A stretch of DNA of 64,000 nucleotides from Candidatus Thorarchaeota archaeon (GCA_011365025.1 RDOF01000006.1:1-64000); one strand, 5' to 3'. Positions 28,253 to 37,330 are shown, counted from the stretch's first letter. Numbers and translations are program-made. The notes: generated from the sequence alone by a model not told the origin.

Positions 28253-29329
28253 ATGTGGATGGAGAAATACATGGCCCTTCGTGCAGCAACTGAATATGCA
28301 TATGTCAACGCGCGGATAAGAGGTCTCAAGGCAAAATTCCTTACCGTTGGCGATTACGAACGGCTTCTACAATCTCCCAGCTACGAGGAGTTCATTCGAG
28401 GTCTCTCCGACACATACTACGGCCCGCTGATTGCAAGAGAATATCCGCGGGAAGTTCCAACGTCTGCCGAGCTTGGCCGGGTTCTTACGAAGGACTATGC
28501 AGACGTAAGCTATCGCCTGACTAGAACGCTTACAGGGAAGGTTCGTGCCTTCACGGAAACCTATCTTGATATGTTCTTGGCAGAGAATATCAAGTCTATC
28601 CTTCGAGGGCTCCATGTTGGTCTTGACCGAAACGAGATACTGGCATACCTTGTACCAGCCTCTCCCAGTCAGGCACAGGAGTTTGAGGTTCTTGTTGATC
28701 AGGGCTCTGTAAAGCGTGCCATTGAGGTGATGCCGTACTGGGAGCCAAAAATCGCTCTTCTAACACGCCTGCCAGTGTACGAGGAGCTTGACTCGACAGC
28801 GCCTCTCGAAGTAGCTGTCGAAGAATGGTACCTCCGTTCTGTCCTGGAAGCATTGAAGAAATTCCCACGGCAAGATAGGGAAAGAGTCCTTGATGTTTTA
28901 GAGGCACGTGTGGACCTGCGAAATCTCCTTACGATGATTCGCGCATTGGCGCTTCAACTGGACGCCAGAGTTATTGAGATGTCAATGGTTAGATTCACTC
29001 GAAAGGCGCTTACGGAGTCGATAATGAATAGCCCCTCTTGGAGAGAGGCAATAAACAAGCTCAACGAAACACGCTACGCTCAAATTGCAGGCAGACTGGC
29101 GCGTCTCTACGAGGAAACCGAAGATATCTCTGAACTGGAATTGGCAATCGAAGACTACATCGCCACACGCGTCAAGCTTCAGCTCACAGCATACCCATTT
29201 CACGTGGGTACCATACTTGGCTTCTTCAGCCTGAAGCGTTATGAGATTCGTAACCTTCGGTCTATTGCGGTAGGTTTAGAAAGAGGGATGTCAGCAGAGA
29301 ACATCAGAAGAATAATTACAATTTGGTAA
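28253..29329 (+). CDS. atpC: A-type ATP synthase subunit C
   Basis: 358 residues, the central-stalk funnel subunit (equivalent to V-ATPase subunit d) that seats the proteolipid ring on the rotor. The beginning (ATEYAYVNARIRGLKAKFLT, then YERLLQSPSYEEFIRGLSDT) matches archaeal AtpC/NtpC, as do the helical repeats and the late YPFHVGTILGFFSLKRYEIR. Length is normal. It lies 17 bases before the proteolipid gene on the same strand. The catalytic subunits A, B, D and F are not in the window. Confidence 0.9.
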   Translation: MWMEKYMALRAATEYAYVNARIRGLKAKFLTVGDYERLLQSPSYEEFIRGLSDTYYGPLIAREYPREVPTSAELGRVLTKDYADVSYRLTRTLTGKVRAFTETYLDMFLAENIKSILRGLHVGLDRNEILAYLVPASPSQAQEFEVLVDQGSVKRAIEVMPYWEPKIALLTRLPVYEELDSTAPLEVAVEEWYLRSVLEALKKFPRQDRERVLDVLEARVDLRNLLTMIRALALQLDARVIEMSMVRFTRKALTESIMNSPSWREAINKLNETRYAQIAGRLARLYEETEDISELELAIEDYIATRVKLQLTAYPFHVGTILGFFSLKRYEIRNLRSIAVGLERGMSAENIRRIITIW

Positions 29330-29346
29330 TTGGAGGATAGTATTCA

Positions 29347-29742
29347 GTGAAAATCGATACGCGGACAAGCAGCCTTTTCATGTTCTTCTTGGGCCTTATA
29401 GGATTCCTACTCGTTATGGCGGCTCTTGCCACGTTCAACCTCCCCTCCACTTTGCATGCTTTGGGTGCGCCCGCCAATCCTGGCATTGTGCCCTTGCAGA
29501 CCGAGGGTAGTGGTTTGGCAATCCTTGGCCTTGCAATTGGAGCAGGTTTGGCGATCGGTCTTGCTGGCATTGGTGGTGGTGTCGGAATGGGTACTGCATC
29601 AGCTGCAGCCCTCGGCGCAATCACTGAGAAACCAGAGACCTTTGGAAAGAGCATACTCTACGTTGTGTTCATTGAAGCAATTGCAATCTACGGATTTGTT
29701 ATTGCATTTCTACTAGTGGGGTATATTCAGAATCTAATTTAG
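29347..29742 (+). CDS. atpK: A-type ATP synthase proteolipid (subunit K/c)
   Basis: 131 residues, ion-carrying rotor ring subunit of the membrane. An N-terminal hydrophobic segment (about 10-30) is followed by a linker and the classic glycine-rich hairpin: LAIGAGLAIGLAGIGGGVGM and the second helix with the ion-binding Glu (about residue 110, in VVFIEAIAIYG). One hairpin only, so a two-helix c-type subunit with an extra N-terminal span or signal. GTG 29347 follows GGAGGAT at nine bases. It is cotranscribed with subunit C. A hairpin lies just downstream. Confidence 0.92.
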   Translation: MKIDTRTSSLFMFFLGLIGFLLVMAALATFNLPSTLHALGAPANPGIVPLQTEGSGLAILGLAIGAGLAIGLAGIGGGVGMGTASAAALGAITEKPETFGKSILYVVFIEAIAIYGFVIAFLLVGYIQNLI

Positions 29743-29767
29743 CTTTGAATTCCTGTTGTCTTGAGAT

Positions 29768-29784
29768 GAGCGAGTTCATCGCTC
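29768..29784. terminator. Hairpin between convergent atpK and atpE
   Basis: GAGCGA-GTTCA-TCGCTC forms a perfect six-base-pair stem with a five-base loop in the 49-base gap between two convergent genes. A pyrimidine-rich tract follows on the plus strand. A bidirectional terminator is plausible but not proven, since archaeal termination relies mainly on U-tracts. Confidence 0.4.
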
Positions 29785-29791
29785 GTTCACT

Positions 29792-30418
29792 CTAAGACTC
29801 CTTTTCTTCTACAAAAAGAACAGAGGAGACTGTATCTCTAATCTGGTTTTCAAGTCTGCTTCTTCTCGCTTCAAATGTGTTATCTACCCATTTCGAGCCA
29901 TCGATTGCCCTAACTATGAGTCCCCCTGACGCCCGGACCTTCTCATCTGACAGTTTGACTTTCGGTTTCTTCCCTGTCTGTTGGCCAATGGCCTTCGCTA
30001 CCTCTTCAGTATCGATAGTAGACTTGATGTCTTGCGGAAGAAGTATCTCAATCTCATCCACATCCAAAGCGACGCCCCCATCAACCGCTAACCGCATCAG
30101 GATTGCCTTGTAGTCGGCCTTTCCAGCCCTTTTGGCAGTCGTTTCCCATGCGCTGTCCAAGACCTCTTTCATGATGGATTCTTTGGTGTTAAGAGCTTTG
30201 TATTTCTGTTTTAGAATTGCACTTGCTCTGTACTTGGAAATCTCCGCATTTTCTTCTTGGTCTGCCTTGCCTGAGGCCTTCTCTACGATACTCTTCGCTC
30301 GTTCCTGAGCCCGTTTTATGCGTTCATTCTTGAATGCCTCGGCGTCAGCGATAATCTTCTCTGTCTTCTCAGCAGTCTTGGTCTTGATTATGCCAATGAT
30401 ATTATCAACGCCTTCCAT
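29792..30418 (-). CDS. atpE: A-type ATP synthase subunit E (peripheral stalk)
   Basis: About 208 residues. The N-terminal half is a charged coiled coil (IADAEAFKNERIKRAQERAK, then YRASAILKQKYKALNTKESI) and the C-terminal half is the globular domain that binds subunits A and B (VRASGGLIVRAIDGSKWVDN, then TFEARRSRLENQIRD). This is the normal E layout and length. I prefer ATG 30418, one base after the atpH stop; ATG 30436 would overlap that gene by 17 bases. Encoded with subunit H, opposite in direction to C and K. Confidence 0.9.
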   Translation of the reverse strand: MEGVDNIIGIIKTKTAEKTEKIIADAEAFKNERIKRAQERAKSIVEKASGKADQEENAEISKYRASAILKQKYKALNTKESIMKEVLDSAWETTAKRAGKADYKAILMRLAVDGGVALDVDEIEILLPQDIKSTIDTEEVAKAIGQQTGKKPKVKLSDEKVRASGGLIVRAIDGSKWVDNTFEARRSRLENQIRDTVSSVLFVEEKES

Positions 30419-30419
30419 C

Positions 30420-30746
30420 CTATTCATCCACTCCAATGATGATTCGAACTACCTTTTTCACAGCATCATCAAATCTACCCCGAGCCGCCTTTTCAAGGTC
30501 CTTCACTAGTTTGCCGGATTCTTTTTGCGCCTTTTCCTCTATCTCCTGTTTCTTCCCTTGAAGGTCACCGGAATGCCGCTGAAGAACCTGTCGAGCTTCC
30601 TTTTCAGCCGCCTCGATGATCTCTTTGGCTTTCTTCTCGGCGCTTTCTCGAATCTCTTTTGCTCTTTTCTCGGCCGCCTCAATTTCCTTCTTTGCCGAAG
30701 ATTCTGCCTCATGAATCTGATCGATTTCTTGATGTGCTGCACTCAT
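30420..30746 (-). CDS. atpH: A-type ATP synthase subunit H/G (peripheral stalk)
   Basis: 108 residues, almost entirely one long charged coiled coil (AAEKRAKEIRESAEKKAKEI) with alternating E/K/A heptads, as in archaeal AhaH/AtpH, which dimerises with subunit E in the peripheral stalk. The C-terminal FDDAVKKVVRIIIGVDE is typical. The stop is immediately before the atpE start, so the two stalk subunits are translated together. Coding of highly repetitive Lys/Glu/Ala gives many overlapping false reading frames. Confidence 0.88.
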   Translation of the reverse strand: MSAAHQEIDQIHEAESSAKKEIEAAEKRAKEIRESAEKKAKEIIEAAEKEARQVLQRHSGDLQGKKQEIEEKAQKESGKLVKDLEKAARGRFDDAVKKVVRIIIGVDE

Positions 30747-30947
30747 GGTTAATTCCCCACGAAATCACGGGCATGGGCTCTCTCTCAAAAGCATTGATAA
30801 AGATTAGGCTATGCTTATTGAAAATAAATCCTTGGCTTCATTTCATAATGTTTATCTTGACCAGAAAAGGCCCTTTCCTAGCCAGACCTTCGTTTCGAAT
30901 TGGCTCCCGCTAGGGTGTGTTCTGGTGTCAATCCACGGTGGAATACT
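30747..30947. promoter_or_regulatory. Divergent promoter region between atpH and atpI
   Basis: 200 bases with several AT-rich boxes. On the minus strand CTTTATCA near 30795 and TTTATTTT near 30822 could serve atpH-atpE. On the plus strand TTTATCTT near 30851 could serve atpI. Which is used cannot be decided by eye. No gene fits here. Confidence 0.4.
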
Positions 30948-33143
30948 ATGGGACTACGAATGAGCCCGGCTGAAATGCTGGTAGCTAGAGTTGTGACGCA
31001 TCGAGACTTGGAAAGGGAACTTCTTCTTGCTCTTGGTAAATTTGGTCTCTTCGAGTTCATTGATGTCACTCGTCAGGCAGCAGCCATCGAGGTCAAGCGT
31101 TCGCGTGATGAAGAAACTGTCTTTGTGGTCCTCGAACGTATTACTAAGGTCATAGACTCGCTTGGAATTGAATTGGGGCGAGGGATAGGGTCCCGAATTG
31201 AGATTAGCGATACAACACTGCAGGACACACTCAAATATGCTTCCGACGTAATCCGGTCAGTAGAACCCGAGATCGTCGAGCTAGATTCTGACTATGCCAC
31301 AACCAGCCTTGAGCTTGAGAAACAGATGGCAATCAGAGATGTTGCAGTTTCTCTAAGGCCTCTTGGCATTGACCCCTCAATGCTAGGCATCACTGAGTTC
31401 ACCTTCACAACTGCCGGCGTGCTTCCTCAGGGCAGAGTGAGTCAATTGGAGTGGAGTCTTAAAGAGGTGACCGAAGATGCCTACGTAATGAGACACCTAC
31501 CTCTAAAGAGGGGCGTTTCCGTTGCAACCATAAGCGTGCCCATTGAGAAAATGGACGCGGTTGAGCGGATTCTCTCTGCCATGGAATTCGAATCGTTTGC
31601 TATGCCATTCGCGGCTGACGGTCCTCCAGAGAAGATTGCAAAGGACGCCGAATCCAAAATCTCGGAACTGGAAGCCGAGCTTGCGAAGATTGAGGCACGA
31701 AAGCAAAACATAACTCGCGAATGGAAGCCTCGAATCCTCGCGGCTTGGGAGATCATACACCTAGAAAGCAAAAGAATTGATGCAAAGTCCTTTCTGGTCT
31801 ATACGGAGCAATCGGTTAAGGTCTGGGGTTGGATTCCATCAGGGACCGAAGAAAAGCTGGAGTCGATTGTTAGAGATGTCGTTGGTCCTGCATCAGACAT
31901 TAAGTTCGAGCATCCCGACTTTGCAGAACATGAGTCCCCCACATACTTGGATAATCCCAAGGTCATGAAACCAACCGAGGATGTTGTTAGCGCCTTCGGA
32001 ACCCCTTCGAAACATGATTTAGATCCCACAAAACTAATGTTCATCTCCTTTCCACTGATCTTTGGTTTTGTCTTCTCCGATATCGGTCAGGGATTCCTAA
32101 TCATACTCATTGGCTTGGCTGCTCTGCGGTCAAGAAACAAGGGCGATGATTGGGGTCAAATCCTAGGGTACATTCAGTCTGGGGCTGAGGGTTTGATCTT
32201 AATGGGCATCTTTGCCATGATTGGTGGGTTTCTGTTTGGAAGCTTTTTCGGAGCGGAAACCGTAGTAGAGCCATTATGGCCAATATTCTCTCATTACATT
32301 GATGACGGACATGGACATTTGATCAAGAATCCCTATAGAGCTGCCCATATGCTTAAGCTATCGATTGAGATTGGCGCAATCCATATCTTACTGGGAATCT
32401 TTCTCAATATCTACAACAAACTAAAGCATCATGAAACCCGCGAAGCACTGGCCGGGGTTTCCTACTTTGTGCTCTACTTCGGATTCATCAATCTCCTCCT
32501 CGGTGTTAGCTACAGCAGCATTAACAACTGGTTCAGTCCTACAGGGCAAATGCATCTTTGGGTTCCAATAGCTGGCATTGGCCATGGTATTGGAAACAAC
32601 GGAGTTTATCCTGCCCTTCCATTACCTCCCCTATACTTTTCCATCTTCACATTCATTGCGCCGTTAATCATCATGGCCATTACCTCTTTCCTAGGTGGCA
32701 TGGATGGCGCAGTCATTTTCCTTGAATCCGTTATCGGAATGATTAGTCACACAGTAAGTTATGCACGTATTTTCGCCCTGAACACGGTTCACGTTATCCT
32801 TAGTGGAGTATTCTTCAGTATGATTCCGGCACTGCTCTACATACCCTTCCCTGAAGTGTCGTTGTTCGGAGTCGAGATAATCCCACACGAGGTTCATTCT
32901 GAGATTGCTGGTGCACCACCTTATGCTCACCTTCCTCTCCTTGGCGGCATCATTGGCACCTTCATTGTCGGTATCCTCGAGGGTCTCTTGGCATTCATGC
33001 ATACGTTACGTCTGCACTTTGTCGAGTGGTTCAGCAAGTTCTATCATGCCGGAGGCGTTGCTTTTGCGCCCTTCAAACTGAAACGAATCTATACTAGTCC
33101 AATAACTGCAAAGGAACTTGAGCAGTCGTACGTTGTTTCGTGA
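30948..33143 (+). CDS. atpI: A-type ATP synthase subunit I (a-subunit, stator)
   Basis: About 731 residues. The N-terminal 330 residues form the soluble arm with coiled coil (KISELEAELAKIEARKQNIT); the C-terminal part has about eight transmembrane helices making the proton half-channels. Family landmarks are the PTKLMFISFPLIFGFVFSDIG segment, FGSFFGAETV and the C-terminal SHTVSYARIFALNTVH with the essential arginine. ATG 30948 after GGTGGA is preferred to TTG 30900, which adds a non-homologous lead. Divergent from atpH/atpE over a 200-base AT-rich region. Confidence 0.92.
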   Translation: MGLRMSPAEMLVARVVTHRDLERELLLALGKFGLFEFIDVTRQAAAIEVKRSRDEETVFVVLERITKVIDSLGIELGRGIGSRIEISDTTLQDTLKYASDVIRSVEPEIVELDSDYATTSLELEKQMAIRDVAVSLRPLGIDPSMLGITEFTFTTAGVLPQGRVSQLEWSLKEVTEDAYVMRHLPLKRGVSVATISVPIEKMDAVERILSAMEFESFAMPFAADGPPEKIAKDAESKISELEAELAKIEARKQNITREWKPRILAAWEIIHLESKRIDAKSFLVYTEQSVKVWGWIPSGTEEKLESIVRDVVGPASDIKFEHPDFAEHESPTYLDNPKVMKPTEDVVSAFGTPSKHDLDPTKLMFISFPLIFGFVFSDIGQGFLIILIGLAALRSRNKGDDWGQILGYIQSGAEGLILMGIFAMIGGFLFGSFFGAETVVEPLWPIFSHYIDDGHGHLIKNPYRAAHMLKLSIEIGAIHILLGIFLNIYNKLKHHETREALAGVSYFVLYFGFINLLLGVSYSSINNWFSPTGQMHLWVPIAGIGHGIGNNGVYPALPLPPLYFSIFTFIAPLIIMAITSFLGGMDGAVIFLESVIGMISHTVSYARIFALNTVHVILSGVFFSMIPALLYIPFPEVSLFGVEIIPHEVHSEIAGAPPYAHLPLLGGIIGTFIVGILEGLLAFMHTLRLHFVEWFSKFYHAGGVAFAPFKLKRIYTSPITAKELEQSYVVS

Positions 33144-33152
33144 ACGGCGGAT

Positions 33153-35477
33153 TTAGCCAACGCCCCCTCCCATATACAATGCTGAGAGCTCCGCATCACC
33201 CTTCTCGTTAGGCTCTTGGTCTCTCTCAAGGCGCTGTCTATTGTCCCAGATACTTCGTGCAAGAAGGTCAGTTGTCTTTGCTCTTCCATCGACTGTCTGA
33301 GCCGCCTGAGCATCTCCGCTCTGCTGGAACACTTGAGCTGCCGTGTTGTAATTTCCAACGGCCTCCCTTAGCTGGTCGTTCGCATTGGAGTAGTGTATTT
33401 TCGCCTTGGAAACATCCCCGGCTCTAAAGGACACCTCGGCAAGAAAGTCGCTCTTCGCTCCCTCGATTCTCCTCAGATCCCCCTTGAATTTCATTACTAC
33501 TGCTTGAAGTTGACGAACTTGCCCCTCTACGTTGTTCCTCCTTCGAATCTCATCATCCTTGACGCTGGCGAGTTCATTGGCCGCAGAGTCGAACGCAGCT
33601 ATTGCCTGTTTAATCCTCGATAGTGTCGTATCATGAGACTCCATTGCAGCTTCGATTCCATCTTCGTCCTCTAGCTGGCCAATCTCATCATCCATTTCCC
33701 TGAAGTAGCCCACGCGTTCCATTTGCGTCCTAAATGACCACTGTTCTGCTTGCTTGGCATATACTTGAGCCTCTGATGCATAGGCTGTGGCCAATGCGAG
33801 TCTGCCAAGATCAGTTAACTCGTTAGCCTGCGCCTTTTCACCGATAACCTTGTAGTATGAAGCGGCTTCTGCAGCATGAAGATTCTCAAGGATTCTAGAT
33901 TGTATGAACTTGACACCCTGTTCAAGCTTCGAACTTAGCTGAAACTGTATGACATACTTGACATTGTTCACCAATGCAATGGTCTTGTTTCTTAGATTTC
34001 CAATCTCCTCATCATCGACCTCTAGGCTGAGCAGAATACCAAGGTTATCTAACCCCTCGCGTATTGCTTCAAGGGAGTCAATTGGATTGTCTCCCAAGTT
34101 TGAGCTAGCCTCATCTAGGGCCTTGCTGACATTCTGAATCAAGGTGGTCTTTCTGATTTCTTTGGCAAACTCAATCTGGTCCGAGATTGCACTCAGGTCA
34201 TCGACCTTCTTCTTCAAGAGATTCTCAACAAATGAGAACGTTGTTAGATTTGCTTTAATTGCTCCAGTAAGTTCTCTTGTTTTTGATAGGTTCTCAGCTT
34301 TCCTGAGGTCCCTGAAAATCTCCTTGAGAATCGCAGATGATTCCTGTTTGTTATTCAATTTCATTAAATCCGATAGCGTTTGAACTGAGGCTTCTGCCCT
34401 GCAGAAGAGCGATTGAGCCTTCTTCTGGTCTTTATCATTGGCTGATTGTGCAGCATTTGCTTGAAGGTGAAGGGAGTCTCTGAAGCACTTCTCTGCTCTT
34501 GCAAAAGCGTCAGAGGAGATTAGGTATAGCTTTGATGCATCCTCAAGGTTGCCCGCCCGCATTTGAGCATCAGCAATATCATTGTAGGTCATTGCAAGGT
34601 ATACTTCGCTCAAACCTGCGGTATTTTGCTTCCACGCCTTAATTGTGCCTATCTTCTTCTTGTTTGCCTTCTTGTTCTTCATGAAATACGGAATTGATTC
34701 ATTGTAGAGGTCAGTTGCTTGTTCGAAAATAAACGAACTGAGAATGTCTCTCCAAATCAGCTCATCAAAGGGATTGAATGCTTGTCGAAAGGTGCTTTCC
34801 TGCCCTATTAGCTCATTTAGAAATTCATCATAGAACTCGGCTTCAGCAGTCTTATTGTTCCCAACTAGATCTGCCAGGTCCTTATCCATAGCACCCCTTC
34901 CCTCGTACATGAGATGATAGGCCTTATCTCCAAGAGCAACACGGCGGAGTTTCTGAGTGCCATCCACTTTTTGGGGCACTGCTGAGAACGATCTCTCAAG
35001 CATCGTATAGGCTCGGGCAAGATGAGTCGATGCGCTTTTCCTCTTTTCCTCATTATCTTCATCAGCAAAGGGCCCGCTTGCAGCAGCGGCTTGATGAAGC
35101 CAGGCCATCACCCTTGACATCCACACATCAGCAAGATTCTGTTGAACCCTTGCGGCCAATTCGTTGAGTGCTGTATCAATCTGCTCTTTTGCTTCGCCTT
35201 CTGCCTGAGGGAGTCGACTTCTTAGATACTCGATATCAAATTCCTCGCTGCCGATTTCATCACTAAACTCTGCAACGGCATCGTAGAGCTGAGTGTATGC
35301 GTCATGCATTGCAATTCGCTTCAGCTCGATGCCCTCTTTGTCGTCAATGTCATGAAGTGCGAACTCCCTAGCAGAATCCTGTGCCTGAATGTTGAGGTCG
35401 TATAGCTTACTAGTATAAACTTCAACATCCTCGAAGTCATCCTCATCACTCTTCTTGCTTGGCGCCTGATTAATCAA
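33153..35477 (-). CDS. Large all-helical (TPR-like) protein of unknown function
   Basis: 774 residues, acidic, soluble, almost wholly alpha-helical, with no signal peptide or membrane span. Helix-turn-helix units recur with alanine and aromatic spacing, as in TPR or SNAP-like solenoids, for example LGRLALATAYASEAQVYAKQ, AGDVSKAKIHYSNANDQLRE and AFARAEKCFRDSLHLQANAA. The end is flexible and glycine-rich (ALYMGGGVG). TTG 35477 has GAGGT about nine bases before it and the next ATG is 56 codons in, so TTG is accepted. Convergent with atpI. A scaffold or vesicle-type role is only a guess; I recognise no family. Confidence 0.65.
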   Translation of the reverse strand: MINQAPSKKSDEDDFEDVEVYTSKLYDLNIQAQDSAREFALHDIDDKEGIELKRIAMHDAYTQLYDAVAEFSDEIGSEEFDIEYLRSRLPQAEGEAKEQIDTALNELAARVQQNLADVWMSRVMAWLHQAAAASGPFADEDNEEKRKSASTHLARAYTMLERSFSAVPQKVDGTQKLRRVALGDKAYHLMYEGRGAMDKDLADLVGNNKTAEAEFYDEFLNELIGQESTFRQAFNPFDELIWRDILSSFIFEQATDLYNESIPYFMKNKKANKKKIGTIKAWKQNTAGLSEVYLAMTYNDIADAQMRAGNLEDASKLYLISSDAFARAEKCFRDSLHLQANAAQSANDKDQKKAQSLFCRAEASVQTLSDLMKLNNKQESSAILKEIFRDLRKAENLSKTRELTGAIKANLTTFSFVENLLKKKVDDLSAISDQIEFAKEIRKTTLIQNVSKALDEASSNLGDNPIDSLEAIREGLDNLGILLSLEVDDEEIGNLRNKTIALVNNVKYVIQFQLSSKLEQGVKFIQSRILENLHAAEAASYYKVIGEKAQANELTDLGRLALATAYASEAQVYAKQAEQWSFRTQMERVGYFREMDDEIGQLEDEDGIEAAMESHDTTLSRIKQAIAAFDSAANELASVKDDEIRRRNNVEGQVRQLQAVVMKFKGDLRRIEGAKSDFLAEVSFRAGDVSKAKIHYSNANDQLREAVGNYNTAAQVFQQSGDAQAAQTVDGRAKTTDLLARSIWDNRQRLERDQEPNEKGDAELSALYMGGGVG

Positions 35478-35581
35478 TGCAAGTAACCTCTAGTGCGAAT
35501 TGCTAAAGGCTATGTACCCGATGCTGTACTTAAGAATACCTAGGGTGCGAAATGTTCACCAATGACAAACGGCCGGCTAAC

Positions 35582-35956
35582 CTATTCTTCAGGATTTGTG
35601 AAGCGGATTTTTCTACCATCTCGATACTTCACAACATGGCCCTTACTTGCCAGCTTGTTTAACACCTCGCTGGTTCGTGACCGTGATCGGCCCCACCGAG
35701 ACGCTGCTTCTGCTGCAGTTAATCCTTGATCTGCATTCTGCAAGTATCCTAGTAGTCTTGCCCAGCTTAGGTCCCCCTCAATGCACATTCTTTGATTGGC
35801 GAGGACTTCGTATACTGCTTCTTGTTTGGGCTTGCTTTGAGCTGGCTTCGCTTGCTCAAGTTGTACAGTGAGTTCTCCCACTGTCTTCCGTAGACTCAGC
35901 ACGGTTTCTCTTAGTTCCCGAATCTCATCCCTCAGCTCATCTACACTATCTGTCAT
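35582..35956 (-). CDS. Coiled-coil winged-helix regulator
   Basis: 124 residues. An N-terminal coiled coil (LRDEIRELRETVLSLRKTVG) for dimerisation, a linker, then a winged-helix domain (about 65-120): helix GLTAAEAASRWGRSRSRTSE as the recognition unit, VLNKLASKGHVVKYRDGRK as the wing. Likely a DNA-binding transcription regulator. Second gene of an operon, 11 bases after the small charged-protein gene; that operon's promoter carries operator-like repeats (36368-36407), so autoregulation is plausible. Confidence 0.72.
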   Translation of the reverse strand: MTDSVDELRDEIRELRETVLSLRKTVGELTVQLEQAKPAQSKPKQEAVYEVLANQRMCIEGDLSWARLLGYLQNADQGLTAAEAASRWGRSRSRTSEVLNKLASKGHVVKYRDGRKIRFTNPEE

Positions 35957-35967
35957 AATTTGCTCAC

Positions 35968-36354
35968 CTAAAGTCGCCCATAATCGACCCTGAACTCCAC
36001 GTAGTTCCGTCGCTTCTTCTTTTTCTCGAAAACTTCCTTTACCTCTTCGACTTCGAATTGGAGTTCCTGTGCAGGAACATACCTATCATACAGGTCTGTT
36101 TCAATATCATGAATGGGTGGAAGAGCAATCTCCGAATCTTCTGTAGCAAAGGTCTCTTCTGTATCTTCAGGAAGAGTGTTTGTCTCTTCTTCATCCCTTT
36201 TCTTCTCTCGTGAAGTGGATTCCTTCCGTACTTTTGAACCATCTGCCAAATCGTAGGAGATCAATTCCAGCTTCACTATATTGCCTAGGGCCTCTCTGGG
36301 TCCTGCTGCAAAGGCTGATTTTTTGTGGCGATAGGACATGGCGATGACCGACAT
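35968..36354 (-). CDS. Small highly charged protein of unknown function
   Basis: 128 residues I do not recognise. A basic N-terminus (MSYRHKKSAFAAG), an acidic, Thr/Glu-rich low-complexity middle (RDEEETNTLPEDTEETFATE) and a basic end (FEKKKKRRNYVEFRVDYGRL) suggest a partly disordered adaptor. ATG 36339 is an alternative start. It leads a two-gene operon with the winged-helix regulator, so it may be that regulator's partner. Confidence 0.55.
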   Translation of the reverse strand: MSVIAMSYRHKKSAFAAGPREALGNIVKLELISYDLADGSKVRKESTSREKKRDEEETNTLPEDTEETFATEDSEIALPPIHDIETDLYDRYVPAQELQFEVEEVKEVFEKKKKRRNYVEFRVDYGRL

Positions 36355-36367
36355 ATTCCGTCAATAA

Positions 36368-36416
36368 TCGACAACAACAGTCGACAGTCAACAAACCGAA
36401 CAAACCGATATAAGCT
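36368..36416 (-). promoter_or_regulatory. TATA box with operator-like repeats ahead of the winged-helix operon
   Basis: On the minus strand AGCTTATATCGG (36416-36405) is a good TATA box. Between it and the start lie two tandem copies of a nine-mer (plus strand AACAAACCG, 36390-36398 and 36399-36407) and an inverted repeat TCGAC-N7-GTCGA (36368-36384) at the expected start site, overlapping a GTCGAC palindrome (36380-36385). This is a likely operator set for a regulator, possibly the downstream winged-helix protein. Confidence 0.5.
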
Positions 36417-36434
36417 TTTAGTCGAGGGACTGCT

Positions 36435-37214
36435 CTAGATTCCTGACATGGAACGGGCAAAGGTCATGTATCCGGTGTGAGCGACCATCCATGTTGTTGG
36501 CCTAGTCTTTCCTTCTCTAACCATGATTTCTCTTTGAAGTACTTCAAGAGTCTTTATCATTCCCCACTTGCCACATTCACCCAAAGCCTTGCAGGTCTTC
36601 ATTGATTGCTCAATTGTGGGACTATAGCTTGACAAGATGCAGCTCGGTCTGAGAACTCTGTGTGCTTCCTCTACGAGTTCCCAAGGTGTGGCCAAATCAA
36701 GAATGATGGCATTAAGATTCTCCTCCTCGATGCCCTCAAGGATATCCCTATTATGCATGGTAACATTATCCAACAGCCCATATCGCTCCAAATTTTTCCT
36801 CGCCCCTCGGTACATATCTTCTCGAATCTCGTAGGTGTAAACATGCCCTTGAGGGCCAACCGCTCTCGCCAATATGCTTGTTAATGCTCCCGATCCTGTT
36901 CCAGATTCAACAACTCTTGAGCCTGCGACAATTCCTGCTTCAATCAGTATGGTGCCTGCATCCTTCGGATACACAATCTGGGTGTTCCTACCCATTGATA
37001 TCTGAATGTCAGTCTGGCTTGGGCGATGGACCTGAAAGACCGTGCCCGAGTGGCTTTCGACCCTGATTCCAAAGGGCTTTCCAATTACGTCATCGAATTT
37101 GATGATGCCCTTGTTTGAGTGAAACTCCTCTCCTGTTTCCACTCTTCGAATCCAGTTTCTCTTGGCATCTAGGTGAATATAGATGTAATCTCCAGGTTGA
37201 ATGTGGTCTTCCAT
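36435..37214 (-). CDS. trmI: tRNA (adenine-58-N1)-methyltransferase
   Basis: 259 residues. SAM-dependent enzyme that methylates A58 (and in some archaea A57) in the tRNA T-loop; homotetramer in the cytoplasm. An N-terminal beta domain (PGDYIYIHLDAKRNWIRRVE) precedes the Rossmann domain. Motifs are GRNTQIVYPKDAGTILIEAG, the SAM loop VVESGTGSGALTSILARAVG, DNVTMHNRDI and DLATPWELVEEA with the catalytic aspartate. Length is that of archaeal TrmI. Divergent from the HerA-like gene. Confidence 0.92.
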   Translation of the reverse strand: MEDHIQPGDYIYIHLDAKRNWIRRVETGEEFHSNKGIIKFDDVIGKPFGIRVESHSGTVFQVHRPSQTDIQISMGRNTQIVYPKDAGTILIEAGIVAGSRVVESGTGSGALTSILARAVGPQGHVYTYEIREDMYRGARKNLERYGLLDNVTMHNRDILEGIEEENLNAIILDLATPWELVEEAHRVLRPSCILSSYSPTIEQSMKTCKALGECGKWGMIKTLEVLQREIMVREGKTRPTTWMVAHTGYMTFARSMSGI

Positions 37215-37330
37215 AGGCTGTGTTCAGTTCAAGATGCGATTTGAGTCTTGTGTGCTGTCCTTTTTCCTTTCGCGCGCCAAAGAACAAACCTTTATCCGAA
37301 TTCCTGTTCCGCTAGATTTGAGGGAGCATT

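Noticed and set aside
30810..30947. Possible small plus-strand ORF beginning MLIENKSLASF in the atpH-atpI gap
   Set aside because: It would run into atpI in another frame, has no ribosome-binding site and covers the likely promoter boxes.
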